From assembly GCF_023273895.1 (NCBI RefSeq), contig NZ_CP096883.1:1054001-1118000 (forward strand): DNA of 64,000 bases. The letters are read 5' to 3'. A model generated the notes under the pieces. The model made no database searches. It was not told where the DNA came from and saw only the letters and a program-made list of their open reading frames with translations. Below are positions 28,468 through 36,892 of this stretch, in pieces. Source of the DNA: Sphingobacterium sp. PCS056. Lineage in GTDB: Bacteria; Bacteroidota; Bacteroidia; Sphingobacteriales; Sphingobacteriaceae. Within the stretch, counting starts at the first letter, position 1. Each line of letters starts with the position of its first letter. The position numbers and the translations under genes are program-made.

Positions 28468-29238
28468 CTAACTATCGAATGCCCAAGAATTTAATTGAGG
28501 GATGACGTGGTGAGCGGTCATATCAAACTGCGTTGGAACTATAGCTACATATCCTTTACTTAAAGCATACGAATCCGTATCCTCGCCCCGATCTTCCAAC
28601 TCAAATCTACCTGTCATCCAATAATAATCTCGATCTCTAGGATCGACACGCTCATCAAACTCTTCGACATAATGCCCACCTGCCTGACGACAGATTTTAA
28701 TTCCTTTGGCTTCATCTTTAGGAAAATTGACATTTAATAAAGATCCTTTTGGAAGACCATTTGCCAGTACTTGTTTGGTAATCGAAAGGAGATACGGTCT
28801 ACAATGTGAAAAATCAGCATCATAGTCAAAATTATCTAAAGAAAATCCAATAGATGGAATTCCTTCAATCGCTCCTTCAACTGCCGCAGACATCGTTCCC
28901 GAATATAATACATTGATCGAATGGTTTAATCCATGATTAATACCCGAAACACATACGTCTGGTTTACGTCCTTTAAAAATCTTGTTAACAGCCAATTTAA
29001 CACAATCTACCGGAGTTCCTGAACATTTATACATCTCCACACCGTCATATAAGTCAATACGATCTAAACGCAAAGGTCGGCCGATTGTAATAGCATGTCC
29101 CATGCCCGATTGTGGACTATCAGGAGCAACGACAACCACGTGTCCTATTTTTTGCATTTCTTCAATCAAAACTTTAATACCAGGCGCAGTAATGCCATCA
29201 TCATTCACCACCAAGATGGTTGGTTTTTTCTTTGTCAT
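28468..29238 (-). CDS. surE: 5'/3'-nucleotidase SurE
   Basis: A metal-dependent phosphatase acting on nucleoside monophosphates. The 256 residues hold the metal-binding VNDDG (Asp13, Asp14), Ser44 in APDSPQSGMGHAI, SGINHGLN and YSGTMSAAVEG, all SurE hallmarks. It is first in the surE-86aa-mqnD unit. Confidence 0.96.
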   Translation of the reverse strand: MTKKKPTILVVNDDGITAPGIKVLIEEMQKIGHVVVVAPDSPQSGMGHAITIGRPLRLDRIDLYDGVEMYKCSGTPVDCVKLAVNKIFKGRKPDVCVSGINHGLNHSINVLYSGTMSAAVEGAIEGIPSIGFSLDNFDYDADFSHCRPYLLSITKQVLANGLPKGSLLNVNFPKDEAKGIKICRQAGGHYVEEFDERVDPRDRDYYWMTGRFELEDRGEDTDSYALSKGYVAIVPTQFDMTAHHVIPQLNSWAFDS

Positions 29239-29636
29239 GACGCTAATTTAGGAAGAAAAAAAGAAAAGCTTTCGTTTTTAAGACAATGCTTTTTCTTTTT
29301 ATACATTAAAAAGACCTAAGCTCATTTTTTATTAAGGCTAACTGAAAGAGAGATAGGAAGCATATTAAATATTAAGCCTGATTTTTAACAGATATAAGAT
29401 AGATTTAATACAGTATTTATAGAGCTTTACCTATACGAACCCTATAGAAACCCTCTATTATCTCTATACTAAAGCTTAATAATATATTGATCTAATCATA
29501 ACCTGAATATAATCTTATTCGTATAGTGGCCGAATTAAAAACAGGCAGATTTTTTATGATTAAAATCCCAAAAAAGCAACGAGTAAATTTCTGTTTTTAA
29601 GTAACTTCGTCCATTCATTGTGTTTTCAAATTCAAA
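29239..29636. other. 398-base divergent intergenic region
   Basis: Lies between the divergent surE and AEC-transporter genes. I see a -7-like TAACTTCG at 29602-29609 for the plus strand and short CCTATA-rich direct repeats near 29430-29455. No gene, tRNA or strong hairpin is present. Confidence 0.55.
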
Positions 29637-30548
29637 ATGGTCAATTTTATACTTATCATATTCTGCATATGCGCCGGAATGCTGTTTAAGCATTTCAAAC
29701 TCATTCCTGAAAATGCTTCTAAAAGCATTAATATTTGGGTATTGTACATCGCCTTGCCTGCAGTATCTTTTAAATATATTCCACAGATCAGTTGGAGCAC
29801 TCAACTGATCTTTCCGGTGTTATCGCCTATATTAGTGGTTGCAGGAAGTTGGATATTTATGGAATTGTATTGTCGATATAAAGGCTATAGCCAACGTTCT
29901 CGGAGTACATTAGAATTATCTTCAGCGTATAGTAATACCTCTTTTATTGGGTTTCCATTGATCATCGCCTATTACGGGGAGCAAAACCTCAGCATTGCCA
30001 TTATTTGTGACCAGGTCAATTTTATGCTTTTATCTACGGTAGGCATTATCTGTGCCATCAAGGGAGACCGCAGTCATAATGAAGGAATCAAAGTTGGCGC
30101 TTTATTAAAAAGGCTTTTTACTTTTCCGCCCTTTATCGCTTGTGTACTTGCGGTTATACTATCACAATATGTCGACTTGGGCATAACCGAACCATTCTTT
30201 GATAAAATTGCATCAACAGTTGCTCCCTTAGCCTTGTTCTCTGTTGGCCTGCAGCTCCAGTTTAAGGGAATGAAGCGAGAGATTTCTCAGATCTCCATGA
30301 CATTATTATATAAGTTGATGCTAGCCCCTGCTTTGGTTCTGCTAGCTGCTGTGGCAATGGGCATAAAAGGTGATATTGCACGTGTCAGTATTATGGAGGC
30401 AGCCATGCCCACCTTAATAACAGCAAGTATGGTCGTACAACAATTCAGGTTGAACACCAAACTGATCAACTTGATCATCGGCTTGGGCATTATTCTCAGT
30501 CTGTTTACAACTGCCCTCTGGTCTTATATCATTTCTATTTTCATTTAA
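29637..30548 (+). CDS. AEC family transporter (auxin efflux carrier type permease)
   Basis: An inner-membrane permease of 303 residues with about ten membrane segments. The N-terminal half has ILIIFCICAGMLFKHFKLIP and YSNTSFIGFPLIIAYYG. The C-terminal half has APLALFSVGLQLQF and EAAMPTLITASMVVQQF, both AEC-family landmarks (FMN/P-x-x-x switch region). The substrate is not predictable; family members carry dicarboxylates and similar anions. It lies 88 bases before kduI on the same strand, so a link to uronate products is possible. Confidence 0.9.
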   Translation: MVNFILIIFCICAGMLFKHFKLIPENASKSINIWVLYIALPAVSFKYIPQISWSTQLIFPVLSPILVVAGSWIFMELYCRYKGYSQRSRSTLELSSAYSNTSFIGFPLIIAYYGEQNLSIAIICDQVNFMLLSTVGIICAIKGDRSHNEGIKVGALLKRLFTFPPFIACVLAVILSQYVDLGITEPFFDKIASTVAPLALFSVGLQLQFKGMKREISQISMTLLYKLMLAPALVLLAAVAMGIKGDIARVSIMEAAMPTLITASMVVQQFRLNTKLINLIIGLGIILSLFTTALWSYIISIFI

Positions 30549-30636
30549 TCTTTTTCCGATATCGATTGCGAAGATTATTGTGGCTTATGATGTTTTAATG
30601 TCTTATTTTTAACATATTTCTTAAATACGCTAAAAT

Positions 30637-31482
30637 ATGAAAACGAATTATGAGTCGCGCTACGCAATTAGCCCAAATGAATGCAAAACACTTGACACCA
30701 AGTCTTTAAGAGAGAACTTTTTAATTGAAAATATTTTTGAAGCAGATCAGATCCATTTTACCTATTCACACTATGATCGTTACATGGCAGGAGGCGCCAT
30801 GCCTGTTGCGGATAAACTAAAATTGGAAACAATACCTGCTCTACTGAAAGAGCCTTATTTCCTCAGTAGAAGAGAGTTGGGGATCATCAATGTGGGCGCA
30901 GCTGGACAAGTTGAAGTCGATGGAACCGTCTACGATCTAGCGAATAAAGAAGCTTTATATATCGGTAAAGGAGTTGAAGAGGTCTATTTTAGTAGCAAGG
31001 ATGCATCAAATCCAGCAAAATTTTATCTGAATTCAACCCCTGCCCATCATGCTTTTCCGACAAAAAAAGTGACAAAAGAATCGGCAAATAAGATCGAACT
31101 TGGTTCTCTTGAAACAGCTAACCATAGAACAATCAACCAGATGCTTTTGAATAAGATTGTCGATACCTGTCAGCTGCAAATGGGAATGACAGAGCTTAAG
31201 CCTGGATCTGTTTGGAATACGATGCCCGCACATACGCATGACCGTCGTATGGAAGTATATTTCTATTTTGAAGTACCAGAAGGGCAAGCAGTCGCCCATT
31301 TTATGGGGCCAGTAGAGGAGACCCGTCATATCTGGATGAAGAATGAGCAAGCTGTGATCTCCCCGCCTTGGTCTATCCACTCTGGAGCAGGAACGAGTAA
31401 TTATACCTTCATCTGGGGTATGGCAGGAGAAAATTTAGATTATGATGATATGGACAAATCTGCTATAACCGATTTAAAATAA
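30637..31482 (+). CDS. kduI: 5-dehydro-4-deoxy-D-glucuronate isomerase KduI
   Basis: Isomerises 5-keto-4-deoxyuronate, from unsaturated pectin or glycosaminoglycan disaccharides, to 3-deoxy-D-glycero-2,5-hexodiulosonate. The 281 residues form a bicupin. The zinc ligands His199, His201, Glu206 and His248 are all present (PAHTHDRRMEVYFYF, WSIHSGAG). They are offset by three from the E. coli enzyme. It is first in kduI-DUF4861-kduD. Confidence 0.96.
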   Translation: MKTNYESRYAISPNECKTLDTKSLRENFLIENIFEADQIHFTYSHYDRYMAGGAMPVADKLKLETIPALLKEPYFLSRRELGIINVGAAGQVEVDGTVYDLANKEALYIGKGVEEVYFSSKDASNPAKFYLNSTPAHHAFPTKKVTKESANKIELGSLETANHRTINQMLLNKIVDTCQLQMGMTELKPGSVWNTMPAHTHDRRMEVYFYFEVPEGQAVAHFMGPVEETRHIWMKNEQAVISPPWSIHSGAGTSNYTFIWGMAGENLDYDDMDKSAITDLK

Positions 31483-31488
31483 TAAGGT

Positions 31489-32613
31489 ATGAGATCATTA
31501 CTATCAGCTGTCTGTATACTTGGGAGTGCATCAAGCTTATTTGCTCAAAATACAAGCTCTTTAATTATTCAGAATCCATCAGCTTTCGAAAGAAAAGAAG
31601 TCATTAGCATTCCTTTCGAAAATTTTAAAAAGCATTTTGAATTAAAGGATAGCATTTTCTCCATTATTGATCAAGGATCAAAAAAACCGCTTATATACCA
31701 ATTGGAAAAAAGAGGAAAATCAACACCTCAAAATGTTTTGATTGCTGTATATATTGCTGCTAAAGGAAAAATAGAACTTACCGTTTCGTCAGCTATTCCA
31801 TCAAAAACAGCGAATAAAGTTTTTGCTCGCTATGTTCCTGAGCGAAAAGATGATTTTGCGTGGGAAAACAATGTGGTTGCCTTCAGAGCTTACGGTAAAA
31901 CATTGGAAGGCACTTCTGAAGATGCACAAGGGTTTGATTATTGGGCTAAACGTACTGAAGAGTTAATTATCGACGAATGGTACAGAACTGGAGACTATCA
32001 TGCAGACCACGGAAAAGGCCTAGATTACTATTCTGTTGGTCAAACCTTAGGCGTTGGAGACATAGCCATCTATTTTGACAAACAGATCCACTACACAAAA
32101 CACTATCGCCAATATGAAATTTTGGACAATGGTCCTATACGGGCTAGCTTCAAATTAATCTATGAGCCTCAAGAAATAAATGGTCAAAAGATAGGGATAG
32201 AAAAAGAAATTTCCATCGATGCAGAAAGTCAATTGAGCAAAATCAATGTTCGTGTTCATAATGCGACCGCAGCCACGACACCTATTGTCATTGGTATTGC
32301 TAAACGAAAAGAAGCTAATCCAGTTATTGCAATTGATAAAAAAGCAAATTTCTTCGCGTATTGGGAACCAGAACAACATGGAAACATAACCGGAACTGCC
32401 TTATTGTTACCCGAGGTTAAGAAAGATTTTATGGACACTCCAAATCAATTTTTATGGAGCGTAACGGCAAAAAACAATCAATCGCTGACCTATTACATGG
32501 GTGCCGCATTTAATAAAGCAGGAAAAATTACATCTATGGATGCGTGGAAAAACTATTTAAAGCAGGCATCAGAGCAAATTCATAAACCTTTAACCATTAG
32601 CTATAAAAAATAA
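31489..32613 (+). CDS. DUF4861 secreted protein in the kdu operon
   Basis: A 374-residue protein with a signal peptide of about 19 residues (MRSLLSAVCILGSASSLFAQ). The core FDYWAKRTEELIIDEWYRTG, YHADHGKGLDYYSVGQTLGVG and NGPIRASFKLIYE fits DUF4861, a family often found in Bacteroidota polysaccharide loci. The role is unknown; a carbohydrate-binding or lyase/hydrolase fold acting on uronate substrates is an inference from position. It is separated by six bases from kduI and overlaps kduD by one base. Confidence 0.85.
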   Translation: MRSLLSAVCILGSASSLFAQNTSSLIIQNPSAFERKEVISIPFENFKKHFELKDSIFSIIDQGSKKPLIYQLEKRGKSTPQNVLIAVYIAAKGKIELTVSSAIPSKTANKVFARYVPERKDDFAWENNVVAFRAYGKTLEGTSEDAQGFDYWAKRTEELIIDEWYRTGDYHADHGKGLDYYSVGQTLGVGDIAIYFDKQIHYTKHYRQYEILDNGPIRASFKLIYEPQEINGQKIGIEKEISIDAESQLSKINVRVHNATAATTPIVIGIAKRKEANPVIAIDKKANFFAYWEPEQHGNITGTALLLPEVKKDFMDTPNQFLWSVTAKNNQSLTYYMGAAFNKAGKITSMDAWKNYLKQASEQIHKPLTISYKK

Positions 32614-33383
32614 TGTCTATACTACAATCATTTGATTTAACAGGTAAAGTTGCCCTGGTTACAGGGTGCAAAAGAGGGATCGGTAAAGCAATGGCTGAAG
32701 CATTGGCAGAAGCTGGTGCGGATATTATCGGTGTTTCAGCTTCATTGGAACTTGAGAACTCTGCTATTCAAAAATCGGTGGAATCTCTCGGTAGAAAATT
32801 TTACGCATATCAATGTGATTTTTCAAAGCGAAAGGATCTATATGCATTTATTACAAAGGTGAAAGAACAACATCCTGTCATTGATATTTTGGTCAACAAT
32901 GCGGGCAATATCTTACGTAAACCGGCTGCTGAGCATCCGGATGAATACTGGGATGAGATCATTGAAATCAATCAAAATGCACCATTTATTTTGACGAGAG
33001 AAATAGGTAAAGCTATGATTTCACGTGGAACAGGAAAAGTTATTTTCACCGCATCCTTACTTTCTTTTCAAGGGGGGATCAATGTGCCGGGATATGCCGC
33101 ATCAAAAGGTGCAATTGCTTCAATGACAAAAGCTTTTGCCAATGAGTGGGCTTCGCTAGGTGTCAATGTCAATGCTATTGCTCCGGGATATATTGCAACA
33201 GACAATACGGAAGCGTTGCGCGATGACCCAGAGAGATCTGCTTCTATTTTAGGTCGTATTCCTGCTGCAAGATGGGGACAGCCCCAAGACTTCAAAGGGC
33301 CGATCGTATTTTTAAGTTCTGATGCGTCTAACTACGTGGATGGAACAATTCTAACAGTCGATGGTGGCTGGATGGGTCGATAA
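32613..33383 (+). CDS. kduD: 2-dehydro-3-deoxy-D-gluconate 5-dehydrogenase KduD (SDR)
   Basis: An NAD(H)-dependent short-chain dehydrogenase that makes KDG from the KduI product. The TGCKRGIG nucleotide motif is at 17-24, then VNNAGNI, then the catalytic Tyr161/Lys165 in GYAASKGA. The length of 256 is standard. It starts on the last base of the DUF4861 stop (TAATG). It is followed by a strong hairpin shared with the convergent FGE-like gene. Confidence 0.94.
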   Translation: MSILQSFDLTGKVALVTGCKRGIGKAMAEALAEAGADIIGVSASLELENSAIQKSVESLGRKFYAYQCDFSKRKDLYAFITKVKEQHPVIDILVNNAGNILRKPAAEHPDEYWDEIIEINQNAPFILTREIGKAMISRGTGKVIFTASLLSFQGGINVPGYAASKGAIASMTKAFANEWASLGVNVNAIAPGYIATDNTEALRDDPERSASILGRIPAARWGQPQDFKGPIVFLSSDASNYVDGTILTVDGGWMGR

Positions 33384-33392
33384 TCAAAATAT

Positions 33393-33430
33393 GTAGCGAG
33401 GCTTTCCGCTGGAAAGCCTCGCTACTTTTT
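33393..33430. terminator. kduD terminator
   Basis: A perfect 15-bp GC-containing stem (33393-33407 with 33411-33425) has a GCT loop and five T. It overlaps the stop of the convergent gene. Confidence 0.9.
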
Positions 33431-34243
33431 CTTTGCAACTCGAAAACCGAGGTTACTAAAAGAAGCACTGGGGTTGACCGAACCTATATATTGTGAGTTG
33501 AAGGAAGCGCAGCTATTTTTACTGCACCACCATGAGCCACCGCGCGCATGCGCTACTTTTCGCCCTTGATCTCGAACTAGCGATCCTTCGCAAAATTCAA
33601 AAACATTGCCATATATATCATATAAACCTAAAGGATTTGCTTTGAATGATTTAACAGGTGAGGTATATAGAAAACCATCTGTCGTATCGGCAACTAAATG
33701 ATTTCTTCCGTGCCATATATTAGCATAATCCATGATGTTATCTAACTCTACACCTTCAAAATATCTGGTTTGCGAGCCCGCTCTTGAAGCTACTTCCCAT
33801 TCCTCTAATGATGGTAGACGAACTCCTGCCCATTCGCAATAGGCTAATGCATCACGATAGGATATACACGTTACGGGATGATCCATCTTTTCTTCAATGT
33901 CCCCCCTGCTTGTTCCATTTGGAAACCGCCAATAAGCCGTACTATCCTGTAGCCATCGAAATTCTGCTAAACCTGGTTCAAAGACCATAGCATTGTGATA
34001 TCGTTCTGCCAACGTGATATAATTGGTCGAACCCACAAATGCTGCAAATGCCTCATTTGTTAATTCGGTCTCAGCGATTGAAAAAGCAGATAGACTGACA
34101 ACTCTACGAGGGTTATCTAAACTGAGTGTGTCGCCTAATATATAGGTGCCTGCTCCTATGTCTATAAACCGTTGCTCTTGTGCAAAGGATTGACTGGTGC
34201 AAATAACGATTCCGAGCAGTAAAATCCAGACTTTCTTTATCAT
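33422..34243 (-). CDS. Secreted formylglycine-generating-enzyme (SUMF1) family protein with the catalytic cysteine pair
   Basis: 273 residues: a signal peptide of about 21 residues, then an FGE-sulfatase domain (about 26-270). Family motifs are ETELTNEAF, DHPVTCISYRDALAYCEWAG, RLPSLEEWEVASRAG, NPLGLYDIYGNVFEFCEG and NLGFRVA. In the GGSWWCSKNSC loop, Cys240 and Cys245 keep the C-x4-C spacing of the copper-binding active-site pair of true FGEs, which most family members lack. The Arg-rich stretch that follows in human FGE is not conserved. No sulfatase gene is in the window. It overlaps the next gene by four bases. Confidence 0.85.
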   Translation of the reverse strand: MIKKVWILLLGIVICTSQSFAQEQRFIDIGAGTYILGDTLSLDNPRRVVSLSAFSIAETELTNEAFAAFVGSTNYITLAERYHNAMVFEPGLAEFRWLQDSTAYWRFPNGTSRGDIEEKMDHPVTCISYRDALAYCEWAGVRLPSLEEWEVASRAGSQTRYFEGVELDNIMDYANIWHGRNHLVADTTDGFLYTSPVKSFKANPLGLYDIYGNVFEFCEGSLVRDQGRKVAHARGGSWWCSKNSCASFNSQYIGSVNPSASFSNLGFRVAKKK

Positions 34244-35004
34244 TTTGAAATCTTCTCTTTATAGTAACGACTTGCACGTTCACATATTAAATCTTCATTT
34301 GCTTTGTTATAATTCAGGAAAGAATAATAATTAGCATCAGGACCATATAACTTCTGGTAAGATGTTGATTTCAAAAACTCATCGTACTCTCCCCGTTTCA
34401 TTAAAAGCATCAGTAAGGTTAATGCATCCTTATCTTGAGCGGTGCTTTTGACATAACTAATGATAAAGGGAATCATTTGCCAAGCATTCATCTCTAAGAT
34501 TGCTTCTTTATAATTTATCCCCATTCGTTTACTACGCACAACCGATTCTTCAATGAGTTTCATCACAGAGTCGCGATTTTCGATCAGAAAATCGGCTTGT
34601 CTTTGACTCCAGCTCGCTTCATTAAATCCTGTTTCCAATTGACTGAAAATTCTTTTTTGAATATCGTTCTGGTATTCTGGAATAGCGCAGTTCTGTTGGC
34701 TCATCTCAGCATGGATCATGACATAGGTAAACTTTTCTCTTAGACTTAGTGCTTTAAATTGTGCTGCGCTTATAGCTTCTATACCACCGTCCGAACTGCC
34801 CAATGGATCTTCTTTAAATGTAATCGTTTCGATCAACTGCTTTACTTTTGATAATCCGTAAGGCGGTATAGTCATTTTAGTGCGCAATTCGTAACCTTTT
34901 TCATCTCTGCTATAAGAGCTTCCTTCGTCTCCATTGGATTGAGCAAATGCCTTTATAAAGCCAAAAAATAAAAGGATAAATAATAATATAGAAGTTCTCA
35001 TCAT
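34240..35004 (-). CDS. Secreted hypothetical protein, partner of the FGE-like gene
   Basis: 254 residues from the ATG at 35004 (MMRTSILL). That start gives a clean signal peptide (LLFILLFFGFIKAFAQ) and follows an AAAGAAAAA tract. The longer frame starts at 35025. The mature part is helical, with no motif I recognise (YVMIHAEMSQQNCAIPEYQN, WSQRQADFLIENRDSVMKLI). Its stop overlaps the FGE-like ATG, so the two products are probably made together and act in the periplasm. Confidence 0.78.
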   Translation of the reverse strand: MMRTSILLFILLFFGFIKAFAQSNGDEGSSYSRDEKGYELRTKMTIPPYGLSKVKQLIETITFKEDPLGSSDGGIEAISAAQFKALSLREKFTYVMIHAEMSQQNCAIPEYQNDIQKRIFSQLETGFNEASWSQRQADFLIENRDSVMKLIEESVVRSKRMGINYKEAILEMNAWQMIPFIISYVKSTAQDKDALTLLMLLMKRGEYDEFLKSTSYQKLYGPDANYYSFLNYNKANEDLICERASRYYKEKISK

Positions 35005-35175
35005 TTTTTCTTTAAAAATAATCAAAACACTCGAATTAAATGTTTGTTAAAAATAAGAATAAACTGCTAGAGGAGCACACGCAGTAATGGCGGTTTCACC
35101 CATCATGTTCCTCATGATTTTTTTATATTTATTATCTTGGCTTGTCACATTTAAAAAAATATCAAAACAAATTAC

Positions 35176-35703
35176 ATGATACTACAATCAAAAAACAGAA
35201 CGATGTCAAACAGCTTTGCCCTACTTTTAGTATGTTCACTTTTTTTATATTCTTGTCAAAACGGGATTAAAGAAAAAATCAAGAATGATGATATCATTGA
35301 GTTCCAAAAAGATGATGAGGTGATGAATCACGCGATCGATGAAGCCAATAAGACTTTTAAAAATTTTGATATCGCATTTCAACAGCCTCAGGAAGGATAT
35401 GAAAGTTTTGCTATTAAAGTCAAATTCGATACTGAAGACGGTGGTGGTGAACACATCTGGATTGGGGATTTAACATCTGATGGAAAATCGTACAGTGGCA
35501 CTGTTAATAATGAACCTCAATTGACAAAGGCCGTAAAATTTGGAGATCGAGTCACCATAGACCCTAAAACCATTTCTGACTGGATGTATTTGGATAAAGG
35601 AGTTTTGCGAGGGGGTTATACGATTCGCGTGATGAAAAATAACTTGTCGGATGATGAAAGGAAAGCTTTTGACCAGGAGGTCGGCTTTATCATTGAAGAT
35701 TAG
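35176..35703 (+). CDS. DUF2314 lipoprotein
   Basis: 175 residues. The signal ends LFLYS before Cys27, a lipobox. I kept the first ATG because it supplies the Lys/Arg residues of the signal's n-region; an internal ATG at 35203 is an alternative. The DUF2314 domain (about 50-170) shows FAIKVKFDTEDGGGEHIWIG, GTVNNEP and ISDWMYLDKGVLRGGYTIRV. The function of the domain is unknown. Monocistronic. Confidence 0.9.
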   Translation: MILQSKNRTMSNSFALLLVCSLFLYSCQNGIKEKIKNDDIIEFQKDDEVMNHAIDEANKTFKNFDIAFQQPQEGYESFAIKVKFDTEDGGGEHIWIGDLTSDGKSYSGTVNNEPQLTKAVKFGDRVTIDPKTISDWMYLDKGVLRGGYTIRVMKNNLSDDERKAFDQEVGFIIED

Positions 35704-35708
35704 TATTT

Positions 35709-35747
35709 CATAAAAAAGAGCGAAACTGGGTTTCGCTCTTTTTTATG
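35709..35747. terminator. Bidirectional terminator between DUF2314 and nadD
   Basis: A perfect 18-bp stem (35709-35726 with 35730-35747) with a TGG loop contains A6 and T6 tracts. It covers the nadD stop. Confidence 0.9.
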
Positions 35748-36318
35748 AATATAAGCCTTTTTTCTCGATAAAATCTAAGACTTTGTCTGGAGTATAGAAT
35801 TTGATATTTTTACCTTCTTTGATCGATTTTCTTAGAAAAGTTGAAGATAGTTCCATCATAGGTGTCTGAGTCATCGTGATCGATGGATGGTCTTTCATGG
35901 TATTGCCACTATATCCTGGTCTTGGATAGACGTAGATGTGGTAATCTCTTAAGATGACATCACTGTTCTTCCATTTGGAAAAGGTTTCCAAGTTGTCCTC
36001 CCCCATAATCAAAACAAAATCATGTGAAGGATATTTCTCAGCTAGATGCGTCAACGTATCAATGGTATAAGAGGGTTGTGGCAAACCAAACTCGATAGCA
36101 CTCACTTTTAAATTGTCGGTATCTTCTATCGCTAGATTGACCATCTCCAGCCGATCGTACATATTTCCTAGGCTTTCCTTCTTCTTAAACGGATTTTGTG
36201 GCGATACCACAAACCATACTTCGTCCAATTCTGTATAATTAGCCATATAATTAGCAATAATTAAATGACCTACATGCACGGGATTAAAAGATCCGAAGAA
36301 TAAACCAACCTTAGCCAT
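35743..36318 (-). CDS. nadD: Nicotinate-nucleotide adenylyltransferase
   Basis: Adenylates nicotinate mononucleotide to deamido-NAD. The nucleotidyltransferase motif GSFNPVHVGH is at 9-18, MGEDNLETFSKWKN in the middle, and LSSTFLRKSI, the ISSTxIR-type motif, near the end. The length of 191 is normal. It is last in yicC-gmk-nadD with a 2-base gap from gmk. nadA and nadB are also in the window, in other units. Confidence 0.96.
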   Translation of the reverse strand: MAKVGLFFGSFNPVHVGHLIIANYMANYTELDEVWFVVSPQNPFKKKESLGNMYDRLEMVNLAIEDTDNLKVSAIEFGLPQPSYTIDTLTHLAEKYPSHDFVLIMGEDNLETFSKWKNSDVILRDYHIYVYPRPGYSGNTMKDHPSITMTQTPMMELSSTFLRKSIKEGKNIKFYTPDKVLDFIEKKGLYS

Positions 36319-36320
36319 GA

Positions 36321-36890
36321 CTATTTGTTCAAAAATTCCATCACCAATTTTTCTGCCTCAACTACTGCTACATCCAAGTCATAATTTTTCAATATGACAT
36401 CAAATTTATCAGCATACGATAATTCTGATTCTGCTTTTGCAAATCGTTCCTGTAATTTTTCTTCAGAATCGGTTCCTCTTCCACGAAGACGTTCTTTTAA
36501 TACTTCCAGGGATGGAGGTTGCACAAAAATAGATAGGGCCTCATCTGGGAACTTAGAACGTAAGCGTAATCCACCGATCACATCAATATCAAATATAACG
36601 TGTTTACCTTTTGCCCAGATGCGTTCTACTTCCGAACGCAGTGTGCCATAAAAGGTACCGGAGTAAACTTCTTCAAATTCGATAAATTCTTGTTTGGCAA
36701 TTTTATGCAGAAAGTCTTCTTTTGAAATAAAGTAATAATCTTTACCATCTATTTCTTCACCGCGAGGCTCTCGTGTACTTGCTGAAATGGAAAATTCCAA
36801 CTTATCACTATGTTTACTTAATAAACTTTTTACTATTGTTGTTTTACCTGCGCCCGATGGTGCGGAGAATATAATTAACTTACCTGCCAT
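36321..36890 (-). CDS. gmk: Guanylate kinase
   Basis: Phosphorylates GMP to GDP. The P-loop is APSGAGKT at 10-17. STREPRGEEIDGKDYYFI is the GMP-binding region, and RLRGRGTDSEEKLQERF is the lid. 189 residues. Two-base gaps on both sides show it is cotranscribed with yicC and nadD, a common Bacteroidota order. Confidence 0.97.
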   Translation of the reverse strand: MAGKLIIFSAPSGAGKTTIVKSLLSKHSDKLEFSISASTREPRGEEIDGKDYYFISKEDFLHKIAKQEFIEFEEVYSGTFYGTLRSEVERIWAKGKHVIFDIDVIGGLRLRSKFPDEALSIFVQPPSLEVLKERLRGRGTDSEEKLQERFAKAESELSYADKFDVILKNYDLDVAVVEAEKLVMEFLNK

Positions 36891-36892
36891 TC

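Noticed and set aside
29430..29455. Short CCTATA-containing tandem repeat
   Set aside because: Only about two and a half imperfect copies of 11 bases in AT-rich DNA; within chance expectation.
29535..29804. An 89-codon minus-strand frame overlapping the start of the AEC transporter
   Set aside because: It overlaps a well-supported membrane protein gene, has no recognisable domain, and its composition is that of a shadow of the transporter's hydrophobic codons.
33018..33033. A third parS-like sequence (TTTCACGTGGAACA) inside kduD
   Set aside because: It encodes the ordinary SDR stretch ISRGTGK in frame, is intact on only one half, and stands alone 28 kb from the two intergenic sites. Chance is the simpler reading.
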